A stretch of DNA of 64,000 nucleotides. It comes from a virus. The stretch covers positions 1 through 64,000 of IMG/VR virus record IMGVR_UViG_3300036770_003454. One strand, given 5' to 3'. Below, one piece after another: positions 1 to 9,160 of this stretch (position 1 is its first letter; each line of letters begins with the position of its first letter). The notes beneath the pieces are model-generated. The model did no database searches. It saw only the letters and a program-made list of their open reading frames with translations, and was not told the DNA's origin. Position numbers and translations under genes: made by a program.

Positions 1-1816
1 CAGTGTGTGATGCAGCATTAACTACACCGGTATAAACACCAGTAGAATTAGCAATTGTACTTGTACCAACAGTGTGTGATGCAGCATTAACTACACCGGT
101 ATAAACACCAGTAGAATTAGCAATTGTACTTGTACCAACAGTGTGTGATGCAGCATTAACTACACCGGTATAAACACCAGTAGAATTAGCAATTGTACTT
201 GTACCAACAGTGTGTGATGCAGCATTAACTACACCGGTATAAACACCAGTAGAATTAGCAATTGTGCTTGTACCAACAGTGTGTGATGCAGCATTCATTG
301 TTCCTGTAGTATAAACACCAGTAGAATTAGCAATTGTGCTTGTACCAACAGAAAACAACTGTGCGTTTACAGTTCCTATATGATATGCCCCAAGAGTATT
401 AGCAATAAAAGCAGTTCCAATATTATATGCGAAGGCATTTACAACAGTAGAATTTGCAACGAATGATGTACCAACAGTATGTGATGCTGCATTCATTGTT
501 CCTGTAGTATAAACACCAGTAGAATTTGCAATTGTTGATGTACCAACAGTATGTGATGCAGCATTCATTGTTCCTGTGGTATAAACACCAGAAGTATTTG
601 ATATTACTGAAGAACCAACTGTTATTAAAGCAGAATTTACTGATACAGAAGAATTTACAAAACCTGTTATTGTTGTATTTCCAGCAGAAAGTGTTGTAAC
701 ATCACTAACTGCACCTGCTAACGATGATGTTCCGTTTACTCTAAATTTGTGTGTTGGTGCAGAATTTGAAATTCCAACATTTCCAGAAGTTGTTATGTAA
801 AGAGTTGTTCCTAGTGTGGTTACATTTTGAGTAGATGTTATTCTTAATACTGATAAATTTCCACTAAAACTTGCATTTGAAGAAACACTGAGATTAGTTC
901 CACTAAAGGATATATTAGGACTAGAAAAAGATGTATTAGAATTAACGACAAAAGTGTTTGTTGATATAGTAACAGAACCAATAGTATTTGTAAAAGAATT
1001 GTTGGAACTATTAAATACCAGATTTCCATTAAAAGTAACATTTTCATCATCACGGACATATTCTGAAGGTATAAGACCCGGAGTAAGACCAAAAGAAGTC
1101 CAATATGCTGAAGTTCCGTCAGAAGCAATAATTTCATTTGTATTTCCCGCAACACCATCAATTAATATTGTTCCACCAATAGCCAAATTTCCACTGGTAT
1201 GAAAACCAGAACTATTTACTAAAGATGCTCCATTTACATTCAACCCTCCAGAAGTAATCAAAGTATTGACAAGATTGTTTCCAACAAAAACCGTTGTCGT
1301 ATTTTGTAAACTACCACCAGTTCCAGTTGTAGTATTCCCAACAATAAAAGTATTAGACCCAACAAAGTTAGTATAAACACCAGTAGAATTGGCAATTGTT
1401 GATGTACCAACAGTATGTGATGCTGCATTCATTGTTCCTGTGGTATAAACACCAGTAGAATTAGCAATTGTTGATGTACCAACAGTATGTGATGCTGCAT
1501 TTATTGTGTTAGCATTTATAGATATTGCATTAACACTTGTTGAATTTATAGTACCGTAAGAACTGGCATTAATTGTTGTTGCATTTATAGTAGTAGTAGT
1601 GATGGTAGTTGCATTGACAAGACCAACATATAACCCAGTTGCATTTGCTGTGACGGTGGTTGATACTTGTAAAGAAGTATTTACGAATCCAGTTCCGTTG
1701 ACGGATAAAGTATGTGTTGGTGATGTATTATTGATACCAACATTAGCACCTGATGTTACGATTACGGTATTTGCTACTGTAAGTCCTTTGCGGACTTCAA
1801 AGTTCTTGTCTGCCAA
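1..1816 (-). CDS. repeat-rich tail fibre protein (3' end outside window)
   Basis: A minus-strand frame stays open from a TTG codon at 1816 to the window edge, over 605 codons. TTG is chosen because it carries a good ribosome binding site (GGGAGAATAGGAAC) and the protein begins MADKNFEVRKGLTV, an N-terminus typical of T4-like fibre proteins. The product is rich in Asn, Ser, Thr and Val and consists of short beta-type repeats such as VGTSTIANSTGVYTG. At 1-276 four copies of a 69-bp (23-codon) unit are almost identical in DNA; more diverged copies lie at 277-600 and 1370-1500. A less repetitive stretch at about 600-1330 may hold globular domains. The likely role is host adsorption. The C-terminus is missing, so a chaperone domain cannot be assessed. 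Confidence 0.8.
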   Translation of the reverse strand, partial: MADKNFEVRKGLTVANTVIVTSGANVGINNTSPTHTLSVNGTGFVNTSLQVSTTVTANATGLYVGLVNATTITTTTINATTINASSYGTINSTSVNAISINANTINAASHTVGTSTIANSTGVYTTGTMNAASHTVGTSTIANSTGVYTNFVGSNTFIVGNTTTGTGGSLQNTTTVFVGNNLVNTLITSGGLNVNGASLVNSSGFHTSGNLAIGGTILIDGVAGNTNEIIASDGTSAYWTSFGLTPGLIPSEYVRDDENVTFNGNLVFNSSNNSFTNTIGSVTISTNTFVVNSNTSFSSPNISFSGTNLSVSSNASFSGNLSVLRITSTQNVTTLGTTLYITTSGNVGISNSAPTHKFRVNGTSSLAGAVSDVTTLSAGNTTITGFVNSSVSVNSALITVGSSVISNTSGVYTTGTMNAASHTVGTSTIANSTGVYTTGTMNAASHTVGTSFVANSTVVNAFAYNIGTAFIANTLGAYHIGTVNAQLFSVGTSTIANSTGVYTTGTMNAASHTVGTSTIANSTGVYTGVVNAASHTVGTSTIANSTGVYTGVVNAASHTVGTSTIANSTGVYTGVVNAASHTVGTSTIANSTGVYTGVVNAASHT

Positions 1817-1850
1817 GTTCCTATTCTCCCTTGGTTAGTGTTTTTATTAT

Positions 1851-1858
1851 TATTTATA
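1851..1858 (-). promoter_or_regulatory. late promoter, TATAAATA
   Basis: The minus strand reads TATAAATA, the T4 late-promoter consensus, 34 bp upstream of the TTG start of the repeat fibre. It lies just beyond the stop codon of the next fibre gene upstream. Confidence 0.7.
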
Positions 1859-1859
1859 T

Positions 1860-4598
1860 TTATGCTGCTAATTTTGCTTTAAGTTGTTCTACTTCTTCTG
1901 ATAATTCTTGTATTGCTTTAATTAGAATAGGAAACATTTTCATTGGATCTGCTTCCCATTTATCGGGATTTTCTTTATGAACTAATCTGGTATATTCAGC
2001 ATAACCAAATTGTTGTTCTACTTGATCCAATTCTTGTGCTATGAAACCAAAATCTTTTTTACCTTTTCTGGTTCTATCTCTGGTATTCCAATCAAACATA
2101 ACTGGTCTAACTGCTTTGATATAATTGAGACCAACTGGTATATTTTGGATATTTGTTTTATCACGGATATCTGATAGAGATGAAATGGAGGTATCAGCAC
2201 AACGAAGATTACTTATATTAGCATCACCTAAAGTAAATTCGTTTGATACTGTTGCTGATGATGGTTGTGCATTATATCCAAGTAATGTATTGTTGGTTCC
2301 TGTTGTTATGTTGCTTCCTGCTGTTAGACCAACTGCTGTATTATTAACACCTGTTGTATTTGAAATTAGAGCATGCCGACCAACTGCTGTATTATTAACA
2401 CCAGTTGTACTATTAAATAGTGCTCCCTGACCAACTGCTGTATTGTAGTAACCTGTTGTATTGTAATATAATGCATTCAATCCAACTGCTACATTATCAT
2501 AACCAATTGTGTTGGAGTATAACGCATTTTGACCAACTGCTGTATTTTGAACACCTGTTGTATTTGAATATAATGCATTAACACCAAATGCTGTATTGTA
2601 GTAACCTGTTGTATTAAGAATTAATGCTTGATAACCAACTGCTGTATTTTGAATACCTGTTGTATTTGATAATAATGCATTCAATCCAACTGCTGTATTG
2701 TAGTAACCTGTTGTATTGTAATATAATGCATTAACACCAACTGCTGTATTATTAGTGCCTGTTGTATTGTAATATAATGCATTCAATCCAACTGCTGTAT
2801 TATTAACACCTATTGTATTTGAATATAGTGCGTTTAAACCAACTGCTGTATTATTAACACCAGTTGTACTATTAAATAGTGCTCCCTGACCAACTGCTGT
2901 ATTGTAGTAACCTGTTGTATTATTAAATAGTGCTGATCTACCAACTGCTGTATTATAATTGCCTGTTGTATTGTAATATAATGCATTCATTCCGACTGCT
3001 ACATTACTAACACCTGTTATATTTGAATATAGTGCCTGCAAACCAACTGCTGTATTTTCAACACCTATTGTATTACTTAATAATGCTGATCTACCAACTG
3101 CTACATTACTAACACCTGTTGTATTATTATATAAACTTGCAGAACCAACTGCTATATTATTAATACCTATTGTATTACTTAATAGTGCAGTCATTCCAAC
3201 TGCGGTGTTATGAGCACCTGTTGTATTTGTAAATAATGCTCGTCGGCCAACTGCTGTATTATCAGTGCCTGTTGTATTGTTTGCTAGTGTGTTTTCACCG
3301 ATTGCTGTATTTCTAACACCTATTGTATTATCAAATAATGCTAGATAACCAACTGCTGTGTTTTCAATACCTGTTGTATTTGCTAGTAATGATCCTCTAC
3401 CAACTGCTGTATTATTGTTGCCTGTTGTGTTATTTTGTAATGCTTGCGCACCAATTGCTGTATTATCAATACCAACTGTATTTGAAAGTAGTGCTGAACC
3501 ACCAACTGCTGTATTTCTAACACCTGTTGTATTACTTTCTAATGCAGGAGAACCAACTGCTGTGTTACTAACACCTGTTGTGTTATTTTCCAGCGAATCT
3601 CTGCCAACTGCGGTATTATCATTGCCTGTTGTATTTGCATAAAGTGAATTTAAACCTACTGCTGTATTTCTAACACCTGTTGTGTTTGATGATAGTGCTG
3701 ATCTACCAACTGCTGTATTATCATTGCCTGTTGTGTTTGAATATAGTGCTGATTGTCCAAGTGCTGTATTATCAACTCCTGTTGTGTTTGAATATAGTGC
3801 TGCAAATCCAACTGCTGTGTTATCATTGCCTATTGTATTAAATCTTAATGATAATCTTCCAACCGATGTGTTATTACTGCCTGTTGTATTTGCAAATAAA
3901 GCACCACGACCAACTGCTGTATTTTCAATACCAATCGTATTTGAATTTAGTACTTCTACACCAACTGCTGTATTATTAATGCCTGTTGTATTTGCATTTA
4001 GTGCTGATCTGCCAACTGCTGTATTATCATTGCCTGTTGTATTGTTTGCTAGTGTGCTATCACCAACTGCTGTATTTCTAACACCTATTGTATTATCAAA
4101 TAATGCTTGAAAACCAACTGCTGTATTATCAACCCCTGTTGTATTTGCACCAAGTGCTTGACGACCAACTGCTGTATTATCACCGCCTGTTGTATTTGTA
4201 TATAATGCTGATCTGCCAACTGCTGTATTATTAACACCTGTTGTATTTGAAAATAATGCTAGATAACCAACTGCTGTATTATCACCGCCTATTGTATTTG
4301 TATATAATGCTTGAAAACCAACTGCTGTATTATTAACACCTGTTGTATTTGAAAATAATGCTTGACGACCAACTGCTGTATTATCACCGCCTATTGTATT
4401 TGTATATAATGCTTGAAAACCAACTGCTGTATTATTAACACCTGTTGTATTATCAAATAATGCTTGATAACCAACTGCTACATTACTAATGCCTGTTGTA
4501 TTATTCTTCAACGCATCAATACCAACAGCAATGTTGGTGCTAGAATAACTAGCACCATCATAATCCAAAACAACCGAACCTTGGATTTTTATTGCCAT
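1860..4598 (-). CDS. 17-residue-repeat solenoid tail fibre with S74 chaperone domain
   Basis: 912 residues. After about 22 N-terminal residues, roughly 43 tandem 17-residue repeats of the form NTAVGxxALxxNTTGxx run to about residue 775, giving a 51-bp DNA periodicity; such repeats suggest a beta-solenoid shaft. From about residue 808 the sequence SDIRDKTNIQ ... FGFIAQELDQV ... LIKAIQELSEEVEQLKAKL matches the Peptidase_S74 intramolecular chaperone family, which trimerises fibres and then cleaves itself off before the conserved Ser. It sits between the other fibre genes and is probably a receptor-binding long fibre. The repeat number is likely to vary between relatives. Confidence 0.9.
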   Translation of the reverse strand: MAIKIQGSVVLDYDGASYSSTNIAVGIDALKNNTTGISNVAVGYQALFDNTTGVNNTAVGFQALYTNTIGGDNTAVGRQALFSNTTGVNNTAVGFQALYTNTIGGDNTAVGYLALFSNTTGVNNTAVGRSALYTNTTGGDNTAVGRQALGANTTGVDNTAVGFQALFDNTIGVRNTAVGDSTLANNTTGNDNTAVGRSALNANTTGINNTAVGVEVLNSNTIGIENTAVGRGALFANTTGSNNTSVGRLSLRFNTIGNDNTAVGFAALYSNTTGVDNTALGQSALYSNTTGNDNTAVGRSALSSNTTGVRNTAVGLNSLYANTTGNDNTAVGRDSLENNTTGVSNTAVGSPALESNTTGVRNTAVGGSALLSNTVGIDNTAIGAQALQNNTTGNNNTAVGRGSLLANTTGIENTAVGYLALFDNTIGVRNTAIGENTLANNTTGTDNTAVGRRALFTNTTGAHNTAVGMTALLSNTIGINNIAVGSASLYNNTTGVSNVAVGRSALLSNTIGVENTAVGLQALYSNITGVSNVAVGMNALYYNTTGNYNTAVGRSALFNNTTGYYNTAVGQGALFNSTTGVNNTAVGLNALYSNTIGVNNTAVGLNALYYNTTGTNNTAVGVNALYYNTTGYYNTAVGLNALLSNTTGIQNTAVGYQALILNTTGYYNTAFGVNALYSNTTGVQNTAVGQNALYSNTIGYDNVAVGLNALYYNTTGYYNTAVGQGALFNSTTGVNNTAVGRHALISNTTGVNNTAVGLTAGSNITTGTNNTLLGYNAQPSSATVSNEFTLGDANISNLRCADTSISSLSDIRDKTNIQNIPVGLNYIKAVRPVMFDWNTRDRTRKGKKDFGFIAQELDQVEQQFGYAEYTRLVHKENPDKWEADPMKMFPILIKAIQELSEEVEQLKAKLAA

Positions 4599-4601
4599 TT
4601 T

Positions 4602-5321
4602 TTACCTTCTAATATTTACTTTATACCATTCGTAAAAATTGCCAATCCATCTCTTTTCACCAGAATGTCCACAACTTACAACTGGATCAATATAAATCTT
4701 TTCACCCATATCAACCCATTTTCTACACATTACAATATCTTCACTAACTAATTGTCCATCAATAACTTGAATGTCAAATACCATTCTTGTTGGTTCAGGT
4801 TTATGTGGTTCTTTGTATTCAGGACTTGCTTCCCATAGTTTCAATAAAGCATCTCTCCTAATACGCATCATTCCTGTACCAACTGCATCTACAATTGATA
4901 AACCATTATCTTCAATCTTTAGTTGTGATGTTAATTTAACATTGTATTGTTCAAAATCACTTTTCTTAACAACAGGTGCACCAACAATACCAACATCATA
5001 TTCTAACATCCGAAAGAAATCATTTGGATTCCAATCCATATCACAATCAATGAAGAATAAATCATCAACATTAGAATCTATTGCCATCTTAACAATATCA
5101 TTCCTTGCTCTTTGAACTAAAGCATCAAAACTCATATAAACAGCAATAACATTGATATTTCTTGTTAAACCAATTTTACAGGTTTCCGATAATGCAGATG
5201 CATGCCATACATTCACTTTTCCATCATAAGAGGGTGCTGCAAGCATAACAGTTCGCATTTTAGGTTGTTCAGAAACTTCTGGAGTTTCTGTCTTTACATT
5301 TTTCATTTTTTTCATAATCAT
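4602..5321 (-). CDS. GT-A fold glycosyltransferase
   Basis: 239 residues. The sequence has a GT-A layout: an N-terminal nucleotide-binding segment (MLAAPSYDGKVNVWHASAL), the segment RARNDIVKMA, then DDLFFIDCDMD, a DxD-type metal/nucleotide-sugar motif at about residues 85-95, and VDAVGTGMMRIRRDAL further on, as in family-2-like phage glycosyltransferases. It lies inside the fibre operon, 3 bp upstream of the solenoid fibre gene, so modification of fibres or virion proteins is a reasonable inference; host surface sugars are the alternative. The first of three near-terminal ATGs is taken (AAGG box upstream); MKKMKNV is also possible. Confidence 0.7.
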   Translation of the reverse strand: MIMKKMKNVKTETPEVSEQPKMRTVMLAAPSYDGKVNVWHASALSETCKIGLTRNINVIAVYMSFDALVQRARNDIVKMAIDSNVDDLFFIDCDMDWNPNDFFRMLEYDVGIVGAPVVKKSDFEQYNVKLTSQLKIEDNGLSIVDAVGTGMMRIRRDALLKLWEASPEYKEPHKPEPTRMVFDIQVIDGQLVSEDIVMCRKWVDMGEKIYIDPVVSCGHSGEKRWIGNFYEWYKVNIRR

Positions 5322-5329
5322 TCATCCTT

Positions 5330-5647
5330 TTAGTTCAAATCGTTAATATTAAAATCAGATACTTTTTCTTCGGTTGCTGGTGTATTATGTGCTTCATAGT
5401 GAGCATCAAAAATTACATCCATATTTGGTGGCATAAAACCAATCAATTCTGCTTTTGTGAATTGTGATGTTGTTTTGTTAAGATATTCCACATCTTCTGT
5501 ATGTGGATATGCACGAGACCATGTTGTTCCATCATTTCTTGTGTGTTTGTATATTACTTCAATATCCCACTTTTTGACAATATTGTCAGCAATATTAACT
5601 GTGGGTTGTGCTTTTTTAAGTGTTTTAGTTGTTGAGTACTTTGCCAT
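5330..5647 (-). CDS. hypothetical virion-region protein
   Basis: 105 residues, not recognised. It has a lysine-rich N-terminus and a Trp/Tyr-containing middle (WDIEVIYKHTRNDGTTWSRAYPHTEDVEYL). There is no signal peptide or membrane segment. The start has a strong GGAGG site, and a TATAAATA late promoter lies 41 bp upstream, so it is expressed late with the fibres. Confidence 0.65.
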   Translation of the reverse strand: MAKYSTTKTLKKAQPTVNIADNIVKKWDIEVIYKHTRNDGTTWSRAYPHTEDVEYLNKTTSQFTKAELIGFMPPNMDVIFDAHYEAHNTPATEEKVSDFNINDLN

Positions 5648-5667
5648 TTTCGACCTCCGTTGGATTA

Positions 5668-6366
5668 CTAGGCATTGTTGATATTACTATTTATATTATC
5701 TATTTGCTTTTGTTGTTCTTTAATTGCTGCAATTAGAAAAGCAATTATTTCAATATAGTTAATTGTTTTTGTACCATCTGCTTTTTCGTGTACAATTGAA
5801 GGTAGAATTTTCTCAATTTCCTGAGCAATTAAACCATATGAAATGTTTTTATTGTTTTTCCATTGAAAAGACACAGGATTGAATTGATTGATTATATCAA
5901 TTGAATTATTGATTTGTTGAATATTTTCTTTGAGAGAAATATCAGACACATTATCAAAATGGACAGCAAAGACTGTATTTGAGGAATTTATATTCCCTGC
6001 GACATCTAATGGATATGAAGGACTGCTTGTGCCAATACCAACATTACCATTAGCAACAAAATAAACAGAATTTCCTACAGTAAAGGTATTTGATATAGAT
6101 GCATTGGCATATGTGGCAGAATTAGAAGCACCAGAAAAAGAAGTAGAATTGATACTAGAATTAACAGAACTATTTCCTATTTTTATATCAGAAAATACAG
6201 ATAATGATGTTAAATTACTACCTGTTTCAAATATATTTGTTCCGTCAGATGAATATAGTTTTCTATCTGTGAGATTGATTGCTAGTTCACCAATGCTTAA
6301 TGTAGATGTGTTTGGTGCTTTACCAGCAACAGAAGATCTTCGTAATTTGAATATTGTATTGGCCAA
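5668..6366 (-). CDS. short tail fibre with S74 chaperone domain
   Basis: 232 residues. The N-terminal 50 residues (MANTIFKLRRSSVAGKAP ... LSIGELAINLTDRKLYSSDG) are the module that starts many T4-like virion fibres. A short NSSVNSS-type beta segment follows. The C-terminus from about residue 140 (ISLKENIQQINNS ... YGLIAQEIEKILPSIV ... IEIIAFLIAAIKEQQKQID) is a second Peptidase_S74 chaperone. At this length it may be a fibre tip or an auxiliary spike. Confidence 0.8.
   Translation of the reverse strand: MANTIFKLRRSSVAGKAPNTSTLSIGELAINLTDRKLYSSDGTNIFETGSNLTSLSVFSDIKIGNSSVNSSINSTSFSGASNSATYANASISNTFTVGNSVYFVANGNVGIGTSSPSYPLDVAGNINSSNTVFAVHFDNVSDISLKENIQQINNSIDIINQFNPVSFQWKNNKNISYGLIAQEIEKILPSIVHEKADGTKTINYIEIIAFLIAAIKEQQKQIDNINSNINNA
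5688..5695 (-). promoter_or_regulatory. late promoter, TATAAATA
   Basis: Exact T4-type late-promoter octamer on the minus strand, inside the last codons of the short S74 fibre gene. It is placed to drive the 105-residue gene and the downstream fibre genes. Confidence 0.6.
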
Positions 6367-6412
6367 TTTTGGTCTCCTAAATCAGTATATACTGATTGGC
6401 AAATATGCCTAC

Positions 6413-6931
6413 TTAAAAAGTACCAGAATCAGTTGATTGTTCTACCAATAATTCTGATTTCTTTTTCTTTTGTTTAGAATTAGTATTGTTATGTAACCGT
6501 TCTAATTCTTCTGTCTGTCTATTTATTTCTATTTGTAAATCTTTAATTTGTTTTTCATAATTAGATCTCTCATTAGAGAACTGTATAACCTTGGTTGTTA
6601 GTTCGTGTGCTCCAGTCTCAAGTTCTTGGATTTTCTGCTCTAATCTGCTTGAAACTTCTTTAAACTTGGTTTGTTCTTCTTCCAACCTAGATTTTAACAT
6701 GTTGTTCTCATTTGTTACCCTTTCAAAAGAGTCTATTGCTTGTTTTCCAATATCTTGTTGATTCTGAAAAGCATGTTGCATTTGTTTTATTTGCTCAATT
6801 AAATTATTATTCTTTTCACTGAGAATATGTAATTTAATCTCATAATCAACTTTACTCCTCATGTTTTCAACCAACAACTGTTCTTGTTTTTGTATGTAAA
6901 GCAAATGCATATTATCAGAATTTTCGTCCAT
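6413..6931 (-). CDS. coiled-coil protein ending DSGTF
   Basis: 172 residues, almost wholly a long coiled coil (heptad-rich from about residue 20 to 150: LEEEQTKFKEVSSRLEQKIQELE, split here only by register changes). A basic KQKKKKSE patch follows, then a C-terminal DSGTF. The same type of tail (DxG[ST]F) ends the next two structural genes upstream, so it is probably a virion or fibre-assembly protein. No named family recognised. Confidence 0.7.
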   Translation of the reverse strand: MDENSDNMHLLYIQKQEQLLVENMRSKVDYEIKLHILSEKNNNLIEQIKQMQHAFQNQQDIGKQAIDSFERVTNENNMLKSRLEEEQTKFKEVSSRLEQKIQELETGAHELTTKVIQFSNERSNYEKQIKDLQIEINRQTEELERLHNNTNSKQKKKKSELLVEQSTDSGTF

Positions 6932-6991
6932 GTCTCACTCCATAAATTAGTCAGTATAAAAATTATCCGTTATATTATAATAGTGTCTATT

Positions 6992-8518
6992 TCAAAAACT
7001 TCCGCCATCAAGCGCTTCATAAATCAATGCAGAACCATTAGATTGTAGAACCTGTCCATCTGTTCCTAATGAAAGTTTTCTAAATCCATTAGAAGTATTT
7101 GCCACAAGAATTTCTTCAGCAGTATATGAATTATAACCAGTACCACCTGAATTTCCTGATAATGGAGAAGACAGTGATATAGTATTAGCAGTAATATCAA
7201 CATTAAGAGTTGAATTTGCAGTAATAGAAACCACTGATGAATTTGTAAACAAACCACCTGATGAAAGATATGTATTCAGAGTAGCAATTCTATAAGAAGC
7301 ATTAGCAGTATCAATAGTATTATTACCAGTTAAATCTTGTGTAAGATTGTCAAATAATTTAAATAATTGATCGGTAGCATCTCTAAAAAATCCAGCATGT
7401 CTGACAGTAGCACCTCCATCAGTATAAGTACCAGAGAAACCAATATCTAATAAATCGCCTGGATTATTTGCAGCAAGAAGAATCTGGGCATCACCTACAA
7501 TTAACGAACCAACATTTGTAGTAGTGACATTACCAGAAACAATAAGATCTCCACCAATTTCAACATTTCCATCAAAGTAACCTGTTGTAGAATGGACATT
7601 TTGTGTATGGACTTGAGTCCATCTCATGGTATTATTACCAAGATGGTAAGTAACATTAGCAGAAGGATTTAGATTGCCTGTAATAACACCTAGTACAGAG
7701 ATTGTATCTGCGACATTGTTTCCTAAACTGGTATTACCAATAACTGTTAAATCTGTTGTAATTGTCACATTATTAACAGATAAGTTGGCAGCAGCAGCAT
7801 CAATTTTTGCAGAAGTGACTGTTAAATTAGAAGAAATTACAGTATTAGTTCCACCAAGGGTATTATTTCCAGTATAAGAACCATTTCTAGAAAGAGTATC
7901 TGACATAGCATTTGAATATGCAGAACCAGAAACAGTAGCAGCATATGAAACAGCATTTGAATATGCATTTGCTGCTTTATCATCTGCATAAGTTTTTAAT
8001 GCATAATCGGATGCAGCAGTTCCACCAAGATTATTTGCATTATTTGCAGTACCAGAATAATTGGTTGCAGTAATAGAACCAGAACCAATGGTTATTGTAT
8101 TAGAGACAAAAAGAGTATTTGTTGATTTAGTAAAGGTGAATCCAGCAACACCATTTGCCACACCACCATCATTAAATTGAACAAATGTATCTGAACCAGA
8201 TGTTCCGGTTCCCCAATAAATTGATGTTCCATTTGATACTAAAACTTGCCCATTTGAACCGGAAGAACCATTTGCCCAAATAGATGTTATCGCAGCATTT
8301 GCAACAATGATTTTATCTATTTCAGAATTTGCATTAGCAATCAGTGCTTGATTGGCAGTTAATACTCCTGGATTTCTTTTGCCACCAATAGCAACAATTG
8401 AACCATTAGAACCAATATAGAGCACATCACCATTTGCAGTGAAAGCAAGTTCACCGTTTGCTAATGATGCAGGAATTGCGGTATTTAACGACCTTTTAAT
8501 CTGTATTAAATTGGGCAT
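6992..8518 (-). CDS. tail fibre / virion structural protein ending DGGSF
   Basis: 508 residues. It starts with the fibre N-terminal module (MPNLIQIKRSLNTAIPASLANGELAFTANGDVLYIGSNG) and continues with beta-rich Asn/Thr/Ser sequence containing an NNLGGTAASDYALKTYADDKAANAY segment of the phage-fibre repeat type. The last residues are DGGSF. Its own late promoter TATAAATA lies 23 bp upstream. Probably a trimeric fibre or whisker protein. Confidence 0.75.
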   Translation of the reverse strand: MPNLIQIKRSLNTAIPASLANGELAFTANGDVLYIGSNGSIVAIGGKRNPGVLTANQALIANANSEIDKIIVANAAITSIWANGSSGSNGQVLVSNGTSIYWGTGTSGSDTFVQFNDGGVANGVAGFTFTKSTNTLFVSNTITIGSGSITATNYSGTANNANNLGGTAASDYALKTYADDKAANAYSNAVSYAATVSGSAYSNAMSDTLSRNGSYTGNNTLGGTNTVISSNLTVTSAKIDAAAANLSVNNVTITTDLTVIGNTSLGNNVADTISVLGVITGNLNPSANVTYHLGNNTMRWTQVHTQNVHSTTGYFDGNVEIGGDLIVSGNVTTTNVGSLIVGDAQILLAANNPGDLLDIGFSGTYTDGGATVRHAGFFRDATDQLFKLFDNLTQDLTGNNTIDTANASYRIATLNTYLSSGGLFTNSSVVSITANSTLNVDITANTISLSSPLSGNSGGTGYNSYTAEEILVANTSNGFRKLSLGTDGQVLQSNGSALIYEALDGGSF

Positions 8519-8540
8519 AGGAAATCCTTTTTTTATTTCT

Positions 8541-8548
8541 TATTTATA
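8541..8548 (-). promoter_or_regulatory. late promoter, TATAAATA
   Basis: Exact late-promoter octamer on the minus strand between the 82-residue gene and the 508-residue fibre gene that it should drive. Confidence 0.7.
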
Positions 8549-8551
8549 TTT

Positions 8552-8800
8552 TTAAAATGTTCCCGCATCAATAGGACCGTCAATATCATCAAAATCCAAT
8601 TTTTCAACATTGTATGTGTCAGTATTAGCATTATAAACAAGGGTTCCCCCATCTACCTCTGAAGCAGCATTTACATCTGTAAGTTGATCTAATCTCGTTG
8701 AAATAACACCTGCTGTTATGCGAGCAGGAACTGTTGGTTCTCCAATATCAACCTTTGTGATAATTTTTGGTTGTGTTTTTAATTTTACTTTAATGGTCAT
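8552..8800 (-). CDS. small virion protein ending DAGTF
   Basis: 82 residues. A basic N-terminus (MTIKVKLKTQPKI) precedes LDQLTDVNAASEVDGGTLVYNANTDTYNVE, a tail-fibre-type motif, and the protein ends DAGTF. It overlaps the upstream gene by 4 bp (ATGA), so the two are translationally coupled. Probably a small structural protein. Confidence 0.7.
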   Translation of the reverse strand: MTIKVKLKTQPKIITKVDIGEPTVPARITAGVISTRLDQLTDVNAASEVDGGTLVYNANTDTYNVEKLDFDDIDGPIDAGTF

Positions 8801-9117
8801 TTAGTAACTTCCGGAGTTATAGTAACAATTCCTTCTAGTAATCTGGTAACATTATTTGAAGTATCAACCAACTCTACATCATACACATATCTTCCAGCAA
8901 CAATGTTTGCTGTTTGTGCAGATGTTAAAGAAAGAGTCAAATCACCATTTGCTAATGCGGTTGTAAAAGATACAGAGGAGTTTGATAAGTAATGTTTTCT
9001 AATTTGACCACGGGCAGTGTATACATCAGTATTAACAGAAACATCTGCTGCTGTTGTTAATGAAATAACTTGAGTAAAAGTTGTTCCTTGATCTATGACT
9101 AAATTAATTTTTGCCAT
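8797..9117 (-). CDS. Ig-like beta-sandwich virion protein
   Basis: 106 residues. The alternating hydrophobic pattern (INLVIDQGTTFTQVISL, ARGQIRKHY, LTLSLTSAQT, GRYVYDVELVDTSNNVTRLLEGIVTITPEV) resembles the BppU-N/Ig-like domain found in phage baseplate and fibre proteins. It is coupled by ATGA to the 82-residue gene downstream. The role is inferred from fold resemblance and position. Confidence 0.65.
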   Translation of the reverse strand: MAKINLVIDQGTTFTQVISLTTAADVSVNTDVYTARGQIRKHYLSNSSVSFTTALANGDLTLSLTSAQTANIVAGRYVYDVELVDTSNNVTRLLEGIVTITPEVTK

Positions 9118-9132
9118 TGATGCATTTTTTCC

Positions 9133-9160
9133 TTGACAATGTTTTTTGTACCTGTATAAT
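9133..9160 (+). promoter_or_regulatory. consensus sigma70 promoter antisense to the fibre block
   Basis: Plus-strand TTGACA, 16 bp, TATAAT, followed at once by the palindrome CACTGTGTCAGTG (9161-9173). It lies in a 67-bp gap and points into the 3' end of a minus-strand gene; no plus-strand gene follows. Confidence 0.5.

Noticed and set aside
1-600. CRISPR-like regular repeats
   Set aside because: The unit is contiguous, in frame and coding, with no spacers; it is a protein repeat.
1599-4110. Plus-strand open frames opposite the fibre genes
   Set aside because: They are the mirror of codon-periodic repeats (51 and 69 bp are multiples of three), have no ribosome sites and repeat the same residues.
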